From NCBI GenBank assembly GCA_004335635.1, contig QAXH01004466.1, forward strand, positions 10,149 to 74,148: DNA of 64,000 nt. Direction: 5' to 3'. Made by a program: the position numbers and the translations under genes. Shown here one piece after another: positions 12,912 through 25,600 of this stretch (within the stretch, counting starts at the first letter, position 1; each line of letters opens with the position of its first letter). Origin of the DNA: Chloromonas sp. AAM2 (Eukaryota > Chlorophyta > Chlorophyceae > Chlamydomonadales > Chlamydomonadaceae). The notes beneath the pieces are model-generated. The model worked only from the letters and a program-made list of their open reading frames with translations. It ran no database searches and had not been told where the DNA came from.

Positions 12912-13789
12912 GCTATCGTTGATGGTATTGAATGCAAAGTTTCCTGTTGTCGCACTGGCTCCAGTACAGTTCTAGAAAAATGTCCCAGAACAGGCAAACA
13001 TCATTTTGTGCCGGTTAGGGGCACCCCTGCCCGTTACCGGCCGTTTTGGACCCACTGCAGCTCTCTGAGAGCCCGTCACTATGGCATGTCCAGACGTTAC
13101 TTCCGATGGATGGCCTGCAAAACAGTTTTCCCTTGAGCCCTGATACTTCCTTGTACACCCTTGACCACCCACAGACCTCCTTGGTAACGCGAGAAAACGG
13201 AAGCAAGGGGGAGTGCGATGCCCCTGGTGCCAAGAAAGGGACACTTGCATATAAGCCCGCTGTTGTGCATGTTTGCGGTGACGCGATCAGCACTTGACGG
13301 ATGACTAGTTGAAAGGCAGTTGAATGTCATGTTGGGTAAATTTTGGCAGCATGGTTTTGACAATTGACTAATATGTTCACATGATAGAGACAACGCTTCT
13401 TTCAGGCTATTTGCGTTTTAACGATGTTTGCGGACAGAATAGTACCTATCGCAGTATGTCGCGATCCCCTTCACTTGTAGGTTGACAGGGTTGGAGTCCC
13501 TCCCCTCATATGATGTGTGTGCTGCTTGTACAGATGCTAACGTGGCATATGCATGTGTACAACCAGCAAGCACTGTGTCAAAAACACTGCCTTGGAAGCA
13601 CAACCGCACATCAACAGCAGCACTCTGTTTACAACCGCACATCTGAAACCCTGGGAACTGAGTCAGCAGTTGGTTGTGACACGTCACTCAATTCCCAGCC
13701 GCCCAATGTCGCTCTCGCGAGCGCTTGAAACGCATTTCTAATGTTGTTGAATGCAAATACATGGGCTGTACATCTGCATAACGTTTCGT

Positions 13790-16365
13790 ATGGCGAACCT
13801 GGCCGCTCTGCCCGTCCTCAGCAGCCCAGCAACTTCCACGGTCACTTTTCCAGTCTGGGTTAATTTCCCTGTATGGGTAGCCAGCTGGCTGCTTGTCTGC
13901 GTCTCTCTATGGTGGCATTGGGTTTCTAGCGTCTACCACTTGCTAACGCAGTGGACTTTGGCCCTCACCTACACCGCGTCCAAGAGCACTGTTCCAAAAC
14001 CCTTTCTGCTACCTCCAGCAACGCATCCGGAGCGGCTCTGCATCGTTCTCGACCTGGTGCGTGCGCATGCAACACATGCACACATGCTGCTTTCGCTGCT
14101 TCACCTCTGCTATGTAGCCTCTCATGCAAGTCATTGTCACTTGCCATACCACGTTCACGCAGCCATGCACACACGGCCTTTTTGCTATGCAGGACGAAAC
14201 CCTGATTGCCTCATGGGCCCCTGCTGATGCGCCTCCCAGCATACGATCCGGAGACTGTCCACTCACATGCACCATCATGCGTTTGCCCTGTGGGCCAGGG
14301 GTGACAGACGCCTCATCAGGTGGGGGCCATGCCAACCAGCCCATGCGGCACACTGCACATGCAGCGGAAGGGCGGGCGCCCATGTCACCAAGCCGACAAG
14401 CCCATGCAGGACAGGGAGCAGGCTTCCAGTATGGCAAGGTGTGTGGCGTTCGGCAACAACTGTACGCTTGCCGGCTCTTGCCCGTGTTGTCAGTGGCATG
14501 CTAAGTTCACTCTGCAGGAGAAGACTCATGCTAACTATGACAGGCCAGAATGCCTCTGGCTTGCGTGAGCCAACAGGCCCCAACCTGCATGACTGTCTCC
14601 AGCTGGAAAGCGCCACTGCGTCACGCAAACCCACTTTCCTTTCAGTTTTCGTGCAGCCAGTGGCCCCAGCTGCACACCTAGGCACCTCCTGACGAATTCT
14701 CTTCACAAACGATTACCTTGACCCGCAACAGTGTGTGGTTGTGTGGTTTGTGTCTGCAGGTGTTGGTTGTTGAGAGGCCGGGGCTGAGGAGCTTTCTGCG
14801 TCAGCTGTCAGTGTTTGGCGAATTGGTGCTCTTCACAGCGGCCGTGCCCGAGTGAGTGACACTGTAAACACTGCTGGCTCAATAGGGTTATGCGCACCCA
14901 CTGGTGGAGCATGGACACGCGTTTTGACACAAACCAACGAGGCACACACGCCTGTGAACAGTGAGGACAAAGAGTGTTGTCAGTAGTTGCAGGAGTGTAA
15001 TACTTTGCAAAGTGGATCGGAAAACAAAGTAAAATCAGGGACACCTCAGTGCTTGCATTGACACGGATGCACATTGACAACAAACCCAGACCGAATTGAG
15101 ACCTTGACACAACAGCCGTACGTGTGTGCGAGTGCGCACCATTTGCACCTGCCGCAATCAATGTGAAGTTGGACCAGCAATGTGTGTGCAAACTTGCCAG
15201 CGTGTGTGCCTGCGCCTGCAGGTACGCCGAGCCCGTGGTTCGAGAGGTGCTGGACCCGGATGGGTCCCTGTTCCAGGGCCGGATCCTGTACCGCCAGCAC
15301 ACGCTGATACGCCGGGTGCCCACATCAAACAGCCACCACGACAGCAGCACCTCACATGGCAGCACACATGGCAGCGCTCACACATCTGTCCAGTGCGTCA
15401 AGGATCTGTCCCTCCTAGGGTGAGTGGGTATGAGTGGTTGCAAGGCACATAACGGGAAGCGTTAGGTAGTTGGCCGCCCGCCTCTATGGGGAGGCAGCCA
15501 AGCCCACTACACCCCGACTGAGACCGTTAGGTGGTCGGCGAACTGCTGCCTAGCCATTTACAGTGCTCCCAGTGAATGGTGGTTTTGTAATCGGGTCACG
15601 TGATTGGCAGGCGCTTAGTTAGACAACACTGGCAGGGTCGCGGTGCAGTTGAACATGTTGAAAAGAAGATGCATGTTCAGTGTCCTGTCAGCTTGACAGA
15701 GGTGGAAGAAATCTAATGATGCAAGGGGCAGCCACGAATTACATGTTAGGCAAGAGATTCCAAAACTGGCAAATGTTAGGACTGTTGACCTCTATGTTGG
15801 GGTCTCAGGTTGATTTTGCAAACCTCACCGAATCCTATGAAATTCGGAACTTAGGGTTATATGGCTATATGATGACGAACTGCATACTCAGAAACCGTTT
15901 CTCATACAGCTTTGGTAACCGACTTGCCGTTTCTTGGTACAATGGGTCACACATGCATGTTGTCTGCCACTGGACATAGGCAAAGCAAAAGTTTTGATGC
16001 ACAATCCATAGTATGGAAGCAAACCACGATTGACATCTCATGATGTATGTGCACGTCGGGTCCCATTGCATTGCACTTGCAGGCGTGACTTGTCCCGCGT
16101 GGTGATCGTGGACAACAACCCCTTTTCCTTCCTCCATCAACCCTCCAACGGCGTGCCTTGCTTGCCCTTCCGATCCGACCCCTCCGACCGCCACCTGTCC
16201 ACCGTCCTTCTGCCCCTGATGCAATCCCTCGCGCTCTTCCCGGACGTGCGACCCATTCTTGACGCACGCTTCCGTCTCGGCGCCTGGTTTGCTCAGCGGG
16301 GTCTTGCGCCTCCTGGCGAGCTGCCAACTGGCCCCGTAATCCCAGCAGCAACAGCACTGCCATGA
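13790..16365 (+). CDS. Membrane-anchored CTD-type (DxDxT) phosphatase, Dullard/CTDNEP1-NEM1-like
   Basis: Five exons: 13790-14056, 14193-14438, 14760-14851, 15222-15419, 16083-16365 (TGA). Phases match and the product is 361 residues. A hydrophobic segment at about 24-50 (VWVASWLLVCVSLWWHWV) fits a membrane anchor. The HAD nucleophile motif spans the first intron: VLDL|DETLIAS, giving D88-L-D90-E-T92. Motif II is LVLFTAAVPEYAEPVV (Thr197). The segment GRILYRQHTL precedes CVKDLSLLGRDLSRVVIVDNN, where D278 and N279 fit motif IV. The tail is a proline-rich extension. CTDNEP1/Nem1 enzymes dephosphorylate lipin at the nuclear envelope/ER to control phosphatidate; assigning that role here is by family. 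About 80 residues sit between motif I and the next core strand, rich in Gly/Pro/His and longer than in animal homologues. An SCP-type phosphatase is the alternative. Confidence 0.88.
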
Positions 16366-16899
16366 CACCATTTGTACGGCACGTGGCCTCCCTTCCATTG
16401 CCTGTACTGCGGCATGCGATCACCAGCAGTCCTGGCGCCCAGCCTTGTCTTGGTCTGGCACGCAGGCACACAAGTGTGACAGCCGGTGAAGGGACATTGG
16501 ATGCGGAGCGCTCCCGAAGTGACAGCTCCGCTGGCCGCATGGGCTTGAGCTGAGTGTACCGTTGCAATACGCACAATTGCAAGTATGGCTTGTTAAATGT
16601 GACTTTGGTACAGACGTACCGAGCCTTCAAAATGTCTAGCAACCCCCCACTGCCAATTTGGGCAGTCTGAAACCACAGCTATGTGGCTGTTGATTCATGT
16701 AGAGATAGAGTGTGAGAGCGTATGCAGCAGGCAGCATCGCAAACATAATCCCGAACCATGCTATCAGAGCATTCAGGCTCGGCTTCGTATGCCCTCTTCC
16801 ACCATGACTGCATGGATCAGGCGACTGCCTAACGGCTTTGTAGTTCAATCATTATGTATCTGTCGATCGTTCGCTGGTTTCAACTTTTGAACTGTGCAG

Positions 16900-17417
16900 T
16901 GTGACATTCATGACCCCCTCGTGAGATATGTGTTGTGGTTGGAACGACACCAGTGCGTGTCTGCTGTGCTGTCGCGGCTGCTGCAATTGCTGCTGCTCCT
17001 GTTCGTGCAAATATTACAGCTCAGCCAGCAACTGGCTGCAGCAACAGGCACTGGCCGGATGGCATTTAAGCAGGCGCTGCAGGTAATGCGTTTTGCGTGG
17101 GTGTGGGCATGTGCGGGTAATTCCGATGCCTCTTTCATGACCTTGATATTGATGATTGTTATCCTGACACTGACTGCGAAACCAGCAGGACACGGCGTGC
17201 TGCTTGGTTCAGCTCGGGTTAGTCTAGGACTGACCTACTCGCTTACAATATAGACATCGTGTTGCTTTCTATCTGCCTGGGGTGCTTGCAGGCGGCAATG
17301 TCTGTTCTGGGACCGCCTGTGTTTGGTCAGGCGATTCTGGGGTGCTTGGGTGCTGTTTTTGTGAGCATTGCCATGCGGCCGTGTCCTTCTGGCACGTGCC
17401 AGATGGCACCCTGCTGA
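16900..17417 (+). CDS. Partial two-exon candidate, hydrophobic protein
   Basis: Two phase-0 exons with good splice sites, 16900-17082 and 17292-17417 (TGA), encode about 102 residues. They include a long Leu-rich helix (LLQLLLLLFVQILQL) and a hydrophobic GQAILGCLGAVFVSIAM stretch ending in a Cys-containing tail. I could not find a start exon; the phosphatase gene ends 535 bp upstream. It could be the 3' end of a small membrane-protein gene, or chance. No family recognised. Confidence 0.35.
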
Positions 17418-19100
17418 CCAGACTTGAGCCATAGATAGACGGACTACCGTTTAACCTCGAAAAAAAGAAGAAGGCGACAGCAGGGCAGGCAAAACAGTTT
17501 TTGGTTGTTAATATGACCATGTGCTCATGGTTAGCTGATCCTCGTTGAAGGAGTTCATATCCTGATGTTTATTGGCTTGAGCACCTGTTGCTGCGCCGAA
17601 AGCACTTCTGCTTCTTTCAGACCCCTGCCGTTTCTGCTTCTTGCGAGCTTGTGCAGCCTTGATTTGCCCTCAGGTTCAGGTTCAGGGCAGGGCTGGCTTT
17701 CTGGCTCTTCGAGACTTTCTGGCTCTTCGAGACACACCACTTGGTGCTGTTGAAAAGACAAACTTTGCCAGTTCTGGGACAACTCCTGCGTCCTGCACAT
17801 GAATCCGTTTCTGTGCTTTCTTGTAAGATGCTTGCCAGTTCTGGGACAATTCCTGGGTAGCCTGCATTATCTGACCAAGTGGTCAGTACAGCACGATTTG
17901 ACTGTGACTGGATCAAGCCACAGCTGTGCTACTACAGCGTTAGCAGGTGCTGGCTCTGCTCAGAGCTGAGGCTGACACACTAAGCTTGTCTTGGTTTCTC
18001 CAGCACTTCATGTGGTTCAAAACAACACACACGATCAAACCTCAGGGTTCCTGTGTTCAACAACTACTATGCAAGCATATTAATTTGGTGAGTTTCAATT
18101 TGTGTGCGTACTGCTACAAAGTCCGCCGTGCAAGCCTACGAACGGCATAAGGCTAGCGAACTCACAACAATGACTGCCTTGCCACAAATGGACGTACCAG
18201 GAAGGAAAGGCCATTGCTGCAATTCAAATTGACATGAAAAACGAGTCAAATCAAAGGAAAACAAATCATTTGTGCCCAACAACATAGAACTAACACTGCA
18301 ACAACTCACATGCAAGCTGAGAGTCTCCCGCTTGCACAAAACATTTCTCTGTCTCCAAAATCTCTTGACACACTGCATGATTGTGTACATGGCCCCTCCA
18401 TCAATCCGTCAATCCATCTTAACCGCCTGCGTGTCTGTTCACAAACCTGTCTCGCTCGCACCATGGTTTGAGGCACATGGGCGCACATTCAGACTCATCT
18501 GTACTTGCCAAATCAGCAAGTCAGGTGAACGCTACCAAGCCAAACTGGCACGCATCACTACCACAACACTGCAGCACAGTGGACAATCAAAACAAGAACC
18601 ACAATGCAGGTTCCAAACGTGTTTGTCACATACAGAGCACCAATGTGTGCTGTGGCTTGCTAGCCTTCATATAAACGACACAAACGCAAGGGGTCGGCTG
18701 TAGTGATCAGGAGTGTCCCATGTCAGCTACAGAGCACCAGCCAGCTCTGCGCACGCTGAAGCAGCCCATTGCAACGAATGCGCAGCCCCATCGCAGCAAC
18801 TTAGATACTTAAAAGGGCCTTCCTGCACATGCCAAGTGTAAAACATACTTTGACTATGTTCACGCTTCCCCAAGTCAAAACAGCAGTAATCAGCAGGCTC
18901 TAGCACAACCAATCTTGAACAAGCCGTAGCAGCAGGCCGTAGGCGGGTCACCAGTGAGGCATAGGATAGGTTACAGCCAGTGCACAGCTGAATTTCAACA
19001 CACGGAGAACTGGCACTGGTTTGTTGCATGCTCATATATGCTGGTGGCTTCCTCTTTCGTCTCTTACGGACGGCAGCGGAAGGTGTTTGTACAACCTTCC
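17418..19100. other. Intergenic with repeat fragments
   Basis: No gene recognised. It contains a 17-bp direct duplication (TTTCTGGCTCTTCGAGA, about 17696-17730) and two close copies of the dispersed TTCTGGGACA core, at 17764-17781 and 17831-17848. Confidence 0.5.
17764..17848 (+). repeat. Two copies of the dispersed TTTGCCAGTTCTGGGACA core
   Basis: 17764-17781 matches the 18-base core exactly. 17831-17848 differs only at the first base (CTTGCCAG...). They lie 67 bp apart in the same orientation, each followed by an AAyTCCTG segment. They belong to the family that forms the arms of the inverted repeat at 59392-59753. Confidence 0.85.
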
Positions 19101-19289
19101 TGCACAAGCAGCGCGATGGCCTAGCCATGCAGAACACCCATGTCAACATGGCCTTGCCTGAGCTTGGCCACGTTTACAATTCTCCCAACGAGCCTCGTGA
19201 TGTTGGCTAGTTTTGGTCTGTCAGATTGGCCTGGTTGGGCGCTAGCTAATGGGCGGCGGCAAGACTCTGTATGCCGTAGAGCTTCCCAA

Positions 19290-19400
19290 TCATCACCAGC
19301 CTGGGAAGATTGTGGTCGTGCACTCTGGCACTTAACCCCCAGCAGATGTAAATGCCTTTGCACTGCAGCGAGGCTAGAAACAGCGAGGCCACAGCCTGCT
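19290..19400 (-). pseudogene. Fragment of F-box/LRR C-terminal tail
   Basis: Minus-strand reading gives VQRHLHLLGVKCQSAR, close to the tail of the intact gene (VQKHLDILGFNARV) and to the tail of the decayed copy just upstream (VQGHLDLLGCKARV). Only this end is present, so it looks like a second partial duplication of the 3' end of the F-box/LRR gene. Confidence 0.6.
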
Positions 19401-19505
19401 GGTACATTACTGCTGTATTCGCTGTCTGCAGGAAAATATTTCTGTCTTGCTGCCGGCAGCTCCTGCAACTCGTCTGAACCCAGACAGGTGAGCCAGTCCT
19501 GACTG

Positions 19506-20771
19506 CTAATCAAACACAGTGACTCTGGCCTTACACCCCAGCAGGTCCAAGTGTCCTTGCACTTCTTCCGGACTGCCAACAGCTGCGTCCAGCTCGTCTT
19601 GCTCACCTTCAACAGGAGGGGGTAACATGAAAAAGATGTCAATGTCTGCTGCTGCTGGTGCCTCAGGCTCTGGCGCCCCTCCTCTCGCGCACGCCACCGA
19701 CAGATAGTAGCTCATAAACGCAGATGCTGTTACCGGTTGTGTTGCATTCCATATAACTAGCCGAACCAGCTGCGGAAACGAGACGGCCAATAGCTCATGT
19801 GATACTGCTATGCATTGACCTGCAAGGTCTTGAACTGAGCCGCTGTCAGCTGCAGCGCGCGAACTAGCTCGCTGTCCCACTCCGATCCTTCTGTGTTTAG
19901 CGTGTCCAAGCCCACGGGCAAGAGCCCGGCAGCGGCAGACAGCAGCACACATGGGCTGTCGGACTGCTCATTGTCTGCTCCAGTATGAAATTTGATCTCG
20001 AAATCATCACGGTCATCCGCATCGAACCACGCACAGACGCGCCTTGCTGTGCTGAAGGTTGCTCACAGACGCTTGCACCTCCCAAGCTTTCAACCCTGGC
20101 GCATCAACATCCAGGCAGGGCATTTTGAGCGGCATGGCCAGCGAGCGCAGCGGCCGACGCGACAGTAAGCGAGGACCGGCAGTATGCAGACAAAACTGCC
20201 GCCAACTGCATGGCGCATCTGCAAAGGACTGCTGCAGCTCTCCACCGTCGTGGCTGAGCGTCGACTGAGTGAGGTGCGGAAACTGAAGCAACGTGCTGAC
20301 GAGCCCGTCGCAAATCTGATGATCTCGTTGAGGCGGCTGGGTAGGTAAGGACAAGTTCGTCGCACCCAGTTGCAGCTTTTGCAAACGCGTGAGGGTAGTT
20401 AGGCTAGCAACGTCTTCTACTCTTGCATACCCGCAGATGTGCAGGCTTCGTAGTGCTGTCAACTGCTTGGTGCAACTCAACACAGCTGCCCAGCGGCTGG
20501 GTGCATGTGGGCTCGGTGCTGATAGCCCAAGAACACGACCGCTGAAGCCGGACGGCAGGTACAGGCATGTGAGGTGGCTTGCCATCGCAGGAGGCCAATG
20601 CGTGGGGCAATTCTGCATATCAATGGTGAGGGAGGTGAGGGTGGGCAGCAGTGCGAGTTGTGCATGCCATGCACGTGCCATGCTCTGCGGCATGACGTCC
20701 TCTGCAAGCCACACGGTCCTCATGAGTGTGCGGGCGGCAGGTATGCTGTCATCTTGCAGGCAGTTAATCAT
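19506..20771 (-). pseudogene. Decayed, truncated paralogue of the F-box/LRR gene
   Basis: Minus-strand similarity to exon 2 of the 7584-9565 gene runs from ARAWHAQLALLPTLTSLTI through QLTALRSLHICGY, SLTTLTRLQKLQLGA, GGELQQSFADAPCSW and DAPGLKAWEVQASVSNLQ to YYLSVACARGG and VQGHLDLLGCKARV. The F-box exon and the start of exon 2 are absent. Near 20030 the frame ends (VVRCG stop), but similarity continues in another frame (DNEQSDSPCVLLSAAAG). Near 19815 it shifts again. Two frame breaks plus 5' truncation make this a pseudogene, inverted relative to the intact copy. An unusual intron at either break is the less likely alternative. Confidence 0.8.
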
Positions 20772-22612
20772 TTGTTGAAGTTTTCAGTTGCGTGAATTGT
20801 TGTTTGGACTGATTGGTAGTGTAGCCATTTATGACGCAGTTGGTCTTTAGTCCTTGGTTTGGGTTTCTGTTTTGTTTGTATTGTAGTTGTTTCGTTCTAA
20901 TACATCCTCTGTCAGGGCGTTGATGGTTGTATGTTCGGTGGCAAAGCAGGTAGCTCCATGCTGTTTGGGTAGCACGGTGGACATGCTTTGTAGCAACAGC
21001 GGTATACAGAAACAGGGTGAGAGTCACCAGTACATGCAAGAAGACACAAAAAAAGAAGTTTGCCAGTTCTGGGACAGTTTTTGGAAATGCCACTGGAACC
21101 GGTTTTGTTTGGGTGCCCTTATGTTGTGCTAGTACGGCTTCTGCTCATGGTTATCATATCCAATTTGAGGCCTATCACACGAGCCAAGCCAACATGTAAT
21201 GTATTTGTAGTAAGGCTCACCGTGCGCCTACTCTGAATACGGGCCACAGAGACTCAAACGTAAGAGCTCACTCAGCGGTCAGCAGTCCCTGCCGAGGTGC
21301 CAAGCAAGCAACCGCCATCACACTACTGATCTGACAGGAAGACTTGCCCACAATCTACAGCACACAACATTAAGATTGCACTTCACTAGAGTAAGATTGT
21401 ATAAAGTTCCAAATTTGTCCCTATCTGCTGCAGTGAATGACGGAAAGCCTTGCAGGCCAGCGCTTGTCACCCGAGTGGCATCATTCTCATTGCTGTGAGA
21501 AGCACTTGCCACATACAGTTTCCAGCATCTCAAAAGCACTTGCAGCTCCGCTCCACCTAGCCGCCAACAGTGGCCATGAACGTTCGGGTCACTCCAAGCA
21601 TGCAATGGCATGCGCATTTGTTCAGCACCAGCGCCGCAAATACACCGGTTACCTAGGTAAGCTCCCTAGGAAAGCGAGGTAACTGGCATGGCACACGCCG
21701 TGTGTGGGGTCAGCCTAGGGTCAGGCCACATGCGATGATGGCCTGTCGCTCCAGTATAGTGCTGTGCGCCTTGCACACACGCTGCAACCACACAACTGCA
21801 GCGCACTGCCTCGCCTGCCGGTGCGGTATGCAAGCACAGTGATTGGGCTTAATGAGGATTAGCATGGGGTCATCAAGTGCAGCACTCATCGAGTGCGGGC
21901 TCATCGAGAAGCTTCTCTGTGCCCGAGCGTCCTTGTACCCTTGTGCCCTTGTGCCCTTGTGAGCGCCCCTGTGTGCGTCAGTGCCCTGGAAGGGTGCAAC
22001 ACTCCGGTAAGGGACATGCATCCAGGCACTGATCGTGATCCAAAGCTTGGCCTCTTTATCACTGTAGCTAGTGTGTCCTATTTTTCTACTTGACAACTGG
22101 GCAGTGGCCCTCAGGCCAGATTCTAGCAAGCCATGCACGAGGCGATGATGGATGCACTGATCGGCGTCCCAATCTAAAAGGAGATGAGAAATCCAGGTCA
22201 GCAAACACGAGGAAAGAATCAAGCTCAAGCAGAACCTCCGGTTGCGTGAGGATTTGGTGGCCGGTCACAGCTTGCCAAAGAACTACCATGTTATGGTTTT
22301 GATGTCCACATAACCGACGGTGCGCCCCATTTGTTGTCATTGCTTTGAATCCGCGTGATCCTGATGACGTAATCCGATGACAGGCGCACATCCGAGTATT
22401 CAGCAGGAACCGGCTGTCGGTATGCCGACAGACGTGTGCGCAACTCAAGCCGTCACCAGGGTTCTGTTGGCTGCTTGCCCTCGCTCTCACGGCCCACTGA
22501 GCAATCCGCTTAGGGCGATTTGCCGTTCGACAGCCAGAGCAAGACGAAAAGAAGCCACAACCATGAAGCCTTCTTTGCACCTGCGATGTCCGCTGCGACC
22601 TTGACCTGCTCG
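20772..22612. other. Intergenic, one dispersed-core copy
   Basis: No gene recognised. It holds a repeat copy at 21059 and short low-complexity runs such as CCCTTGTG repeats near 21945. The 3' end of the RNA polymerase I gene on the minus strand borders it; I see no clear minus-strand TGTAA close to that stop. Confidence 0.5.
21059..21076 (+). repeat. Dispersed 18-bp core copy
   Basis: Exact TTTGCCAGTTCTGGGACA, preceded by an A-rich run ending AAAAGAAG and followed by GTTTTTGG and then GCCACTGGAACC. The arrangement is like the left arm of the 59392-59753 element. Confidence 0.9.
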
Positions 22613-25600
22613 TTAATTGGTTTCCACCTCCATCTTGATGTTCATAGCGGCCAGCTCGGTCGCCAAATACCTGAAGCATGCAGCAGCCATGCGGGGTGAT
22701 GTACGCAAGCGTGATGTACGCAAGCCAACCCTGACCAACGCCATTGCTGCACCGTACCTTGTGCCAATGGTGGGGACCACATCAACACGCACCAAACATT
22801 CAACAACAGGTAACAAACCCCTGCCGTTGGCGCGCCTATGCAAGCAACCCAACTGAACACAATCCTTCCCCACCCCCAAAATTTCAGTCAATGCTGAACC
22901 CCACTTTCTGCCAATAGAGCCCACCTCATTAAACAAGGTAATAACCCCTTGCTGTCTGACAAACCCCAAGCCTAACCCACTGTGGGCCTGCCATGTGCCT
23001 AGCCAAACCCTAGCAAACCTTAAGCCTAACCCACCTGAAGACGTAAGGCAGAGCGACTCTCTCAATATGCCTGCTGCTGTTGTCGCACACCGGACAGACC
23101 ACCAACCCCGTCAGCCGGCCCTGTGCCGCCCCACTCGGGGCCGCCCCGGAAAAGGCTGACGAAGCGGCGTGCGGCTTGGTCAGAGGCGACAGTAACGACC
23201 CGCAACCGCTGCAAACGTCCATCACGTGGTAGTCCGAGCATGAGTGCAGTCGGTCATGCAGCAGGTAGGCGGCGCCATGGGCCATCAGCGAGTCGCGCTC
23301 CATCTCGCCAAACCTGCATCAGGTGGGAAATGAACACAGCCAAAGTGAGCACATGCAGATTGTTCCAGGGTCACCAAACCAAGTTCCAGGACACTCTTGT
23401 GCTCGTTGAACAATTTTATTGCTACGCTTAGTTCGAGTGTTCCTAAACAGGAGGGTGTGGAAAACCACAAGGCTGAACACTAGGTCAATATGGTTTGACG
23501 CGGACCTCCCTTCCTAGCTATACTAAATGGGGTCGATTTCAGACTTGGAGCAAGTGCGTGCATACATGAACACATTCAAACCCACAGCGAACCCACAGCG
23601 AGTGAGGAGGCCAGGTTAATGACATGCCGAGGCATGACCAGCGAATGCGGTGGAAGACCAGTTGTACAGTTCAGCAACCAAACTGTAGCGATGCAAAGGA
23701 TGAGCCGGATGCAACGGGTCAGAATGAGCCCAACGTGACTTTGCATGGTGTTTTCCACTCGTGGCCTTCAGTCAGCAAGAAGGTCTCCGCAGCCTGACCA
23801 TCACGCGGTGTGGCCAGCTAAGCATAGCGTATATATGTTGATCATCATCAGGCACAAAGTGTTGACATGCTGACATCATGCATGCAGGTCCATGGGCTGC
23901 CTACATGAAGAGGTGACATGTTGCCATGGAACCCCTGCACAGAACAGGCCTGGAAACGGTCAGGTGCACGGCCACCCTTCCTCAGTGTACACGCTGCCCC
24001 TGCCTCCACTCTTAACGTCAGAATCTGCCCAAACATGACATAATTGATCAGCATTCGATAAAAGACAAAAAGCATCAAGCCCGTGTGGATAGTTTTGAGA
24101 CTAGCCTCCGAACCAGACCTCAAATAACCCTATGGATAAACACATACGGCATTCGACGCGCCATACAGATCGCCCAACTCTGCATAAACCCCACACCCCA
24201 CTCAAGATCCAGACCCCTTTTCAAAAATCAGCTGTTTACCTGCCCACACTTCACCGAGCAAGAAAAAAAACATTTTTAGAGATGCAAGCATACATGGACA
24301 CATTTGAACAACACCAAAAATGCATTGAAGGGGCCTGATTAGCACTGCGCCAAGGCATGACCAATGCGCGCACTGCAAGAAAACAGGCGTTAAAAGTGTG
24401 TTGGTCCAATGTCAACTAAGACTATTTCAGCAGGCAAAACCTGGCCATGCAAAGGACGAGCCATGCGCTGAGAGTTGGAATGCAGCATGGTGTGCACTTG
24501 CATGTTTAATCATGTGTTATCCACTCGTGGCCTTCAGTCATCAAAAGGTTCTCCGCAGCCTGACCATCACGTGGTGTGGCAAGCTAAGCATAGCGTATAT
24601 ATTCTGATCATCATGAGGCACACATGAGCAGCGTCGCAGCAGGTATGATATGACACGTCACCATCAGGCGCAGCTGGGGGCATGTCGCCACAATCACAGA
24701 ATCGCTCAGCAATATGATACTGATTGCGGATTCGGCCTGGACAGTGGTCAGTCTTATGCTTGTCTCTCCAAGTCAACTTCGTTCAAGTACAGCATTCACC
24801 TAACAGGGCACGTGTGCCTAGTCCTGAAACCCATTTCCGAACACCCGAGCCCCCCAAAAATGGTTGGCCCTGTGCCCCACTCACCGAATGCCACCTCCAA
24901 ACTTTCTTCCCTTGATGGGCTGATGGGTCAGCTGGTTGACAGGGCCAGTTGAGCGGACCTGAACAACACAACCGGCACACATGAGCACTGTATTTGTCTG
25001 TGTCGCGGCTTGCAACAATTCCGAACACAGCATGCACACGTCGCTTTGTGCCTGTGCGTCAGATCAGCAAGGACCTTGCTCGAATCTCTGGAAAACACCG
25101 TGAAAAACAAGTCTCATGAGAACATAGCACACGTGGCTCATTGACTGCTCTACCTGGACCTTGTCCATCTAAACACTCCTACACATGCACCTTGTTCCCA
25201 CAACCCCCCCCCTCTACCTGGAACTTGTCCGACACCATGTGCCTCAGCCGCTGGTAGTACACCAGCCCCACGTAAATGTCGCATGGCATCTCCTTGCCCG
25301 TGATGCCGCTGATCATGGTCTCCTGGCCGTGGCGGGCGTAGCCCAGGGACTCCAGCACACGGCCAAAGCGCTCCGCAGGGTTGCCTGTGACATCAACAAG
25401 GCACGTGCTAAAGTAAGGGGGGAAACGGTACGTGTGCCTGCTGTTGTGCATTCTGCTTTAGAGCAATGATGCTTTGGCGAGAGAGGCACATCGCGAGAGG
25501 ACCCCCAGCAGGCATCCACAGGGCACGTCCAAGAAGAGGCGCTTGGCAGGATATGACAGGTAACAGGCGGTGCGTGTGTGTAGAGGTTGCCTCAAGCAGT

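Larger units (their letters stand above)
9566..13789. other. Long intergenic region with decayed repeats
   Basis: No convincing gene apart from a doubtful open frame at 12657-12911. About 10305-10345 and 13203-13240 share a diverged segment, GAGTGYGATGCCCC followed by GTGCCAAGAA, suggesting an old dispersed repeat. Partial copies of the TTTGCCAGTTCTGGGACA core lie near 10994 (+) and 12980 (-). The rest is unassigned. Confidence 0.5.

Noticed and set aside
16362..16553. Frame starting ATGA at the phosphatase stop, suggesting a coupled downstream gene
   Set aside because: Stop/start overlap has no role in a capped eukaryotic nuclear mRNA of this kind, and the 63-residue product has no recognisable feature. 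It is treated as 3' UTR.
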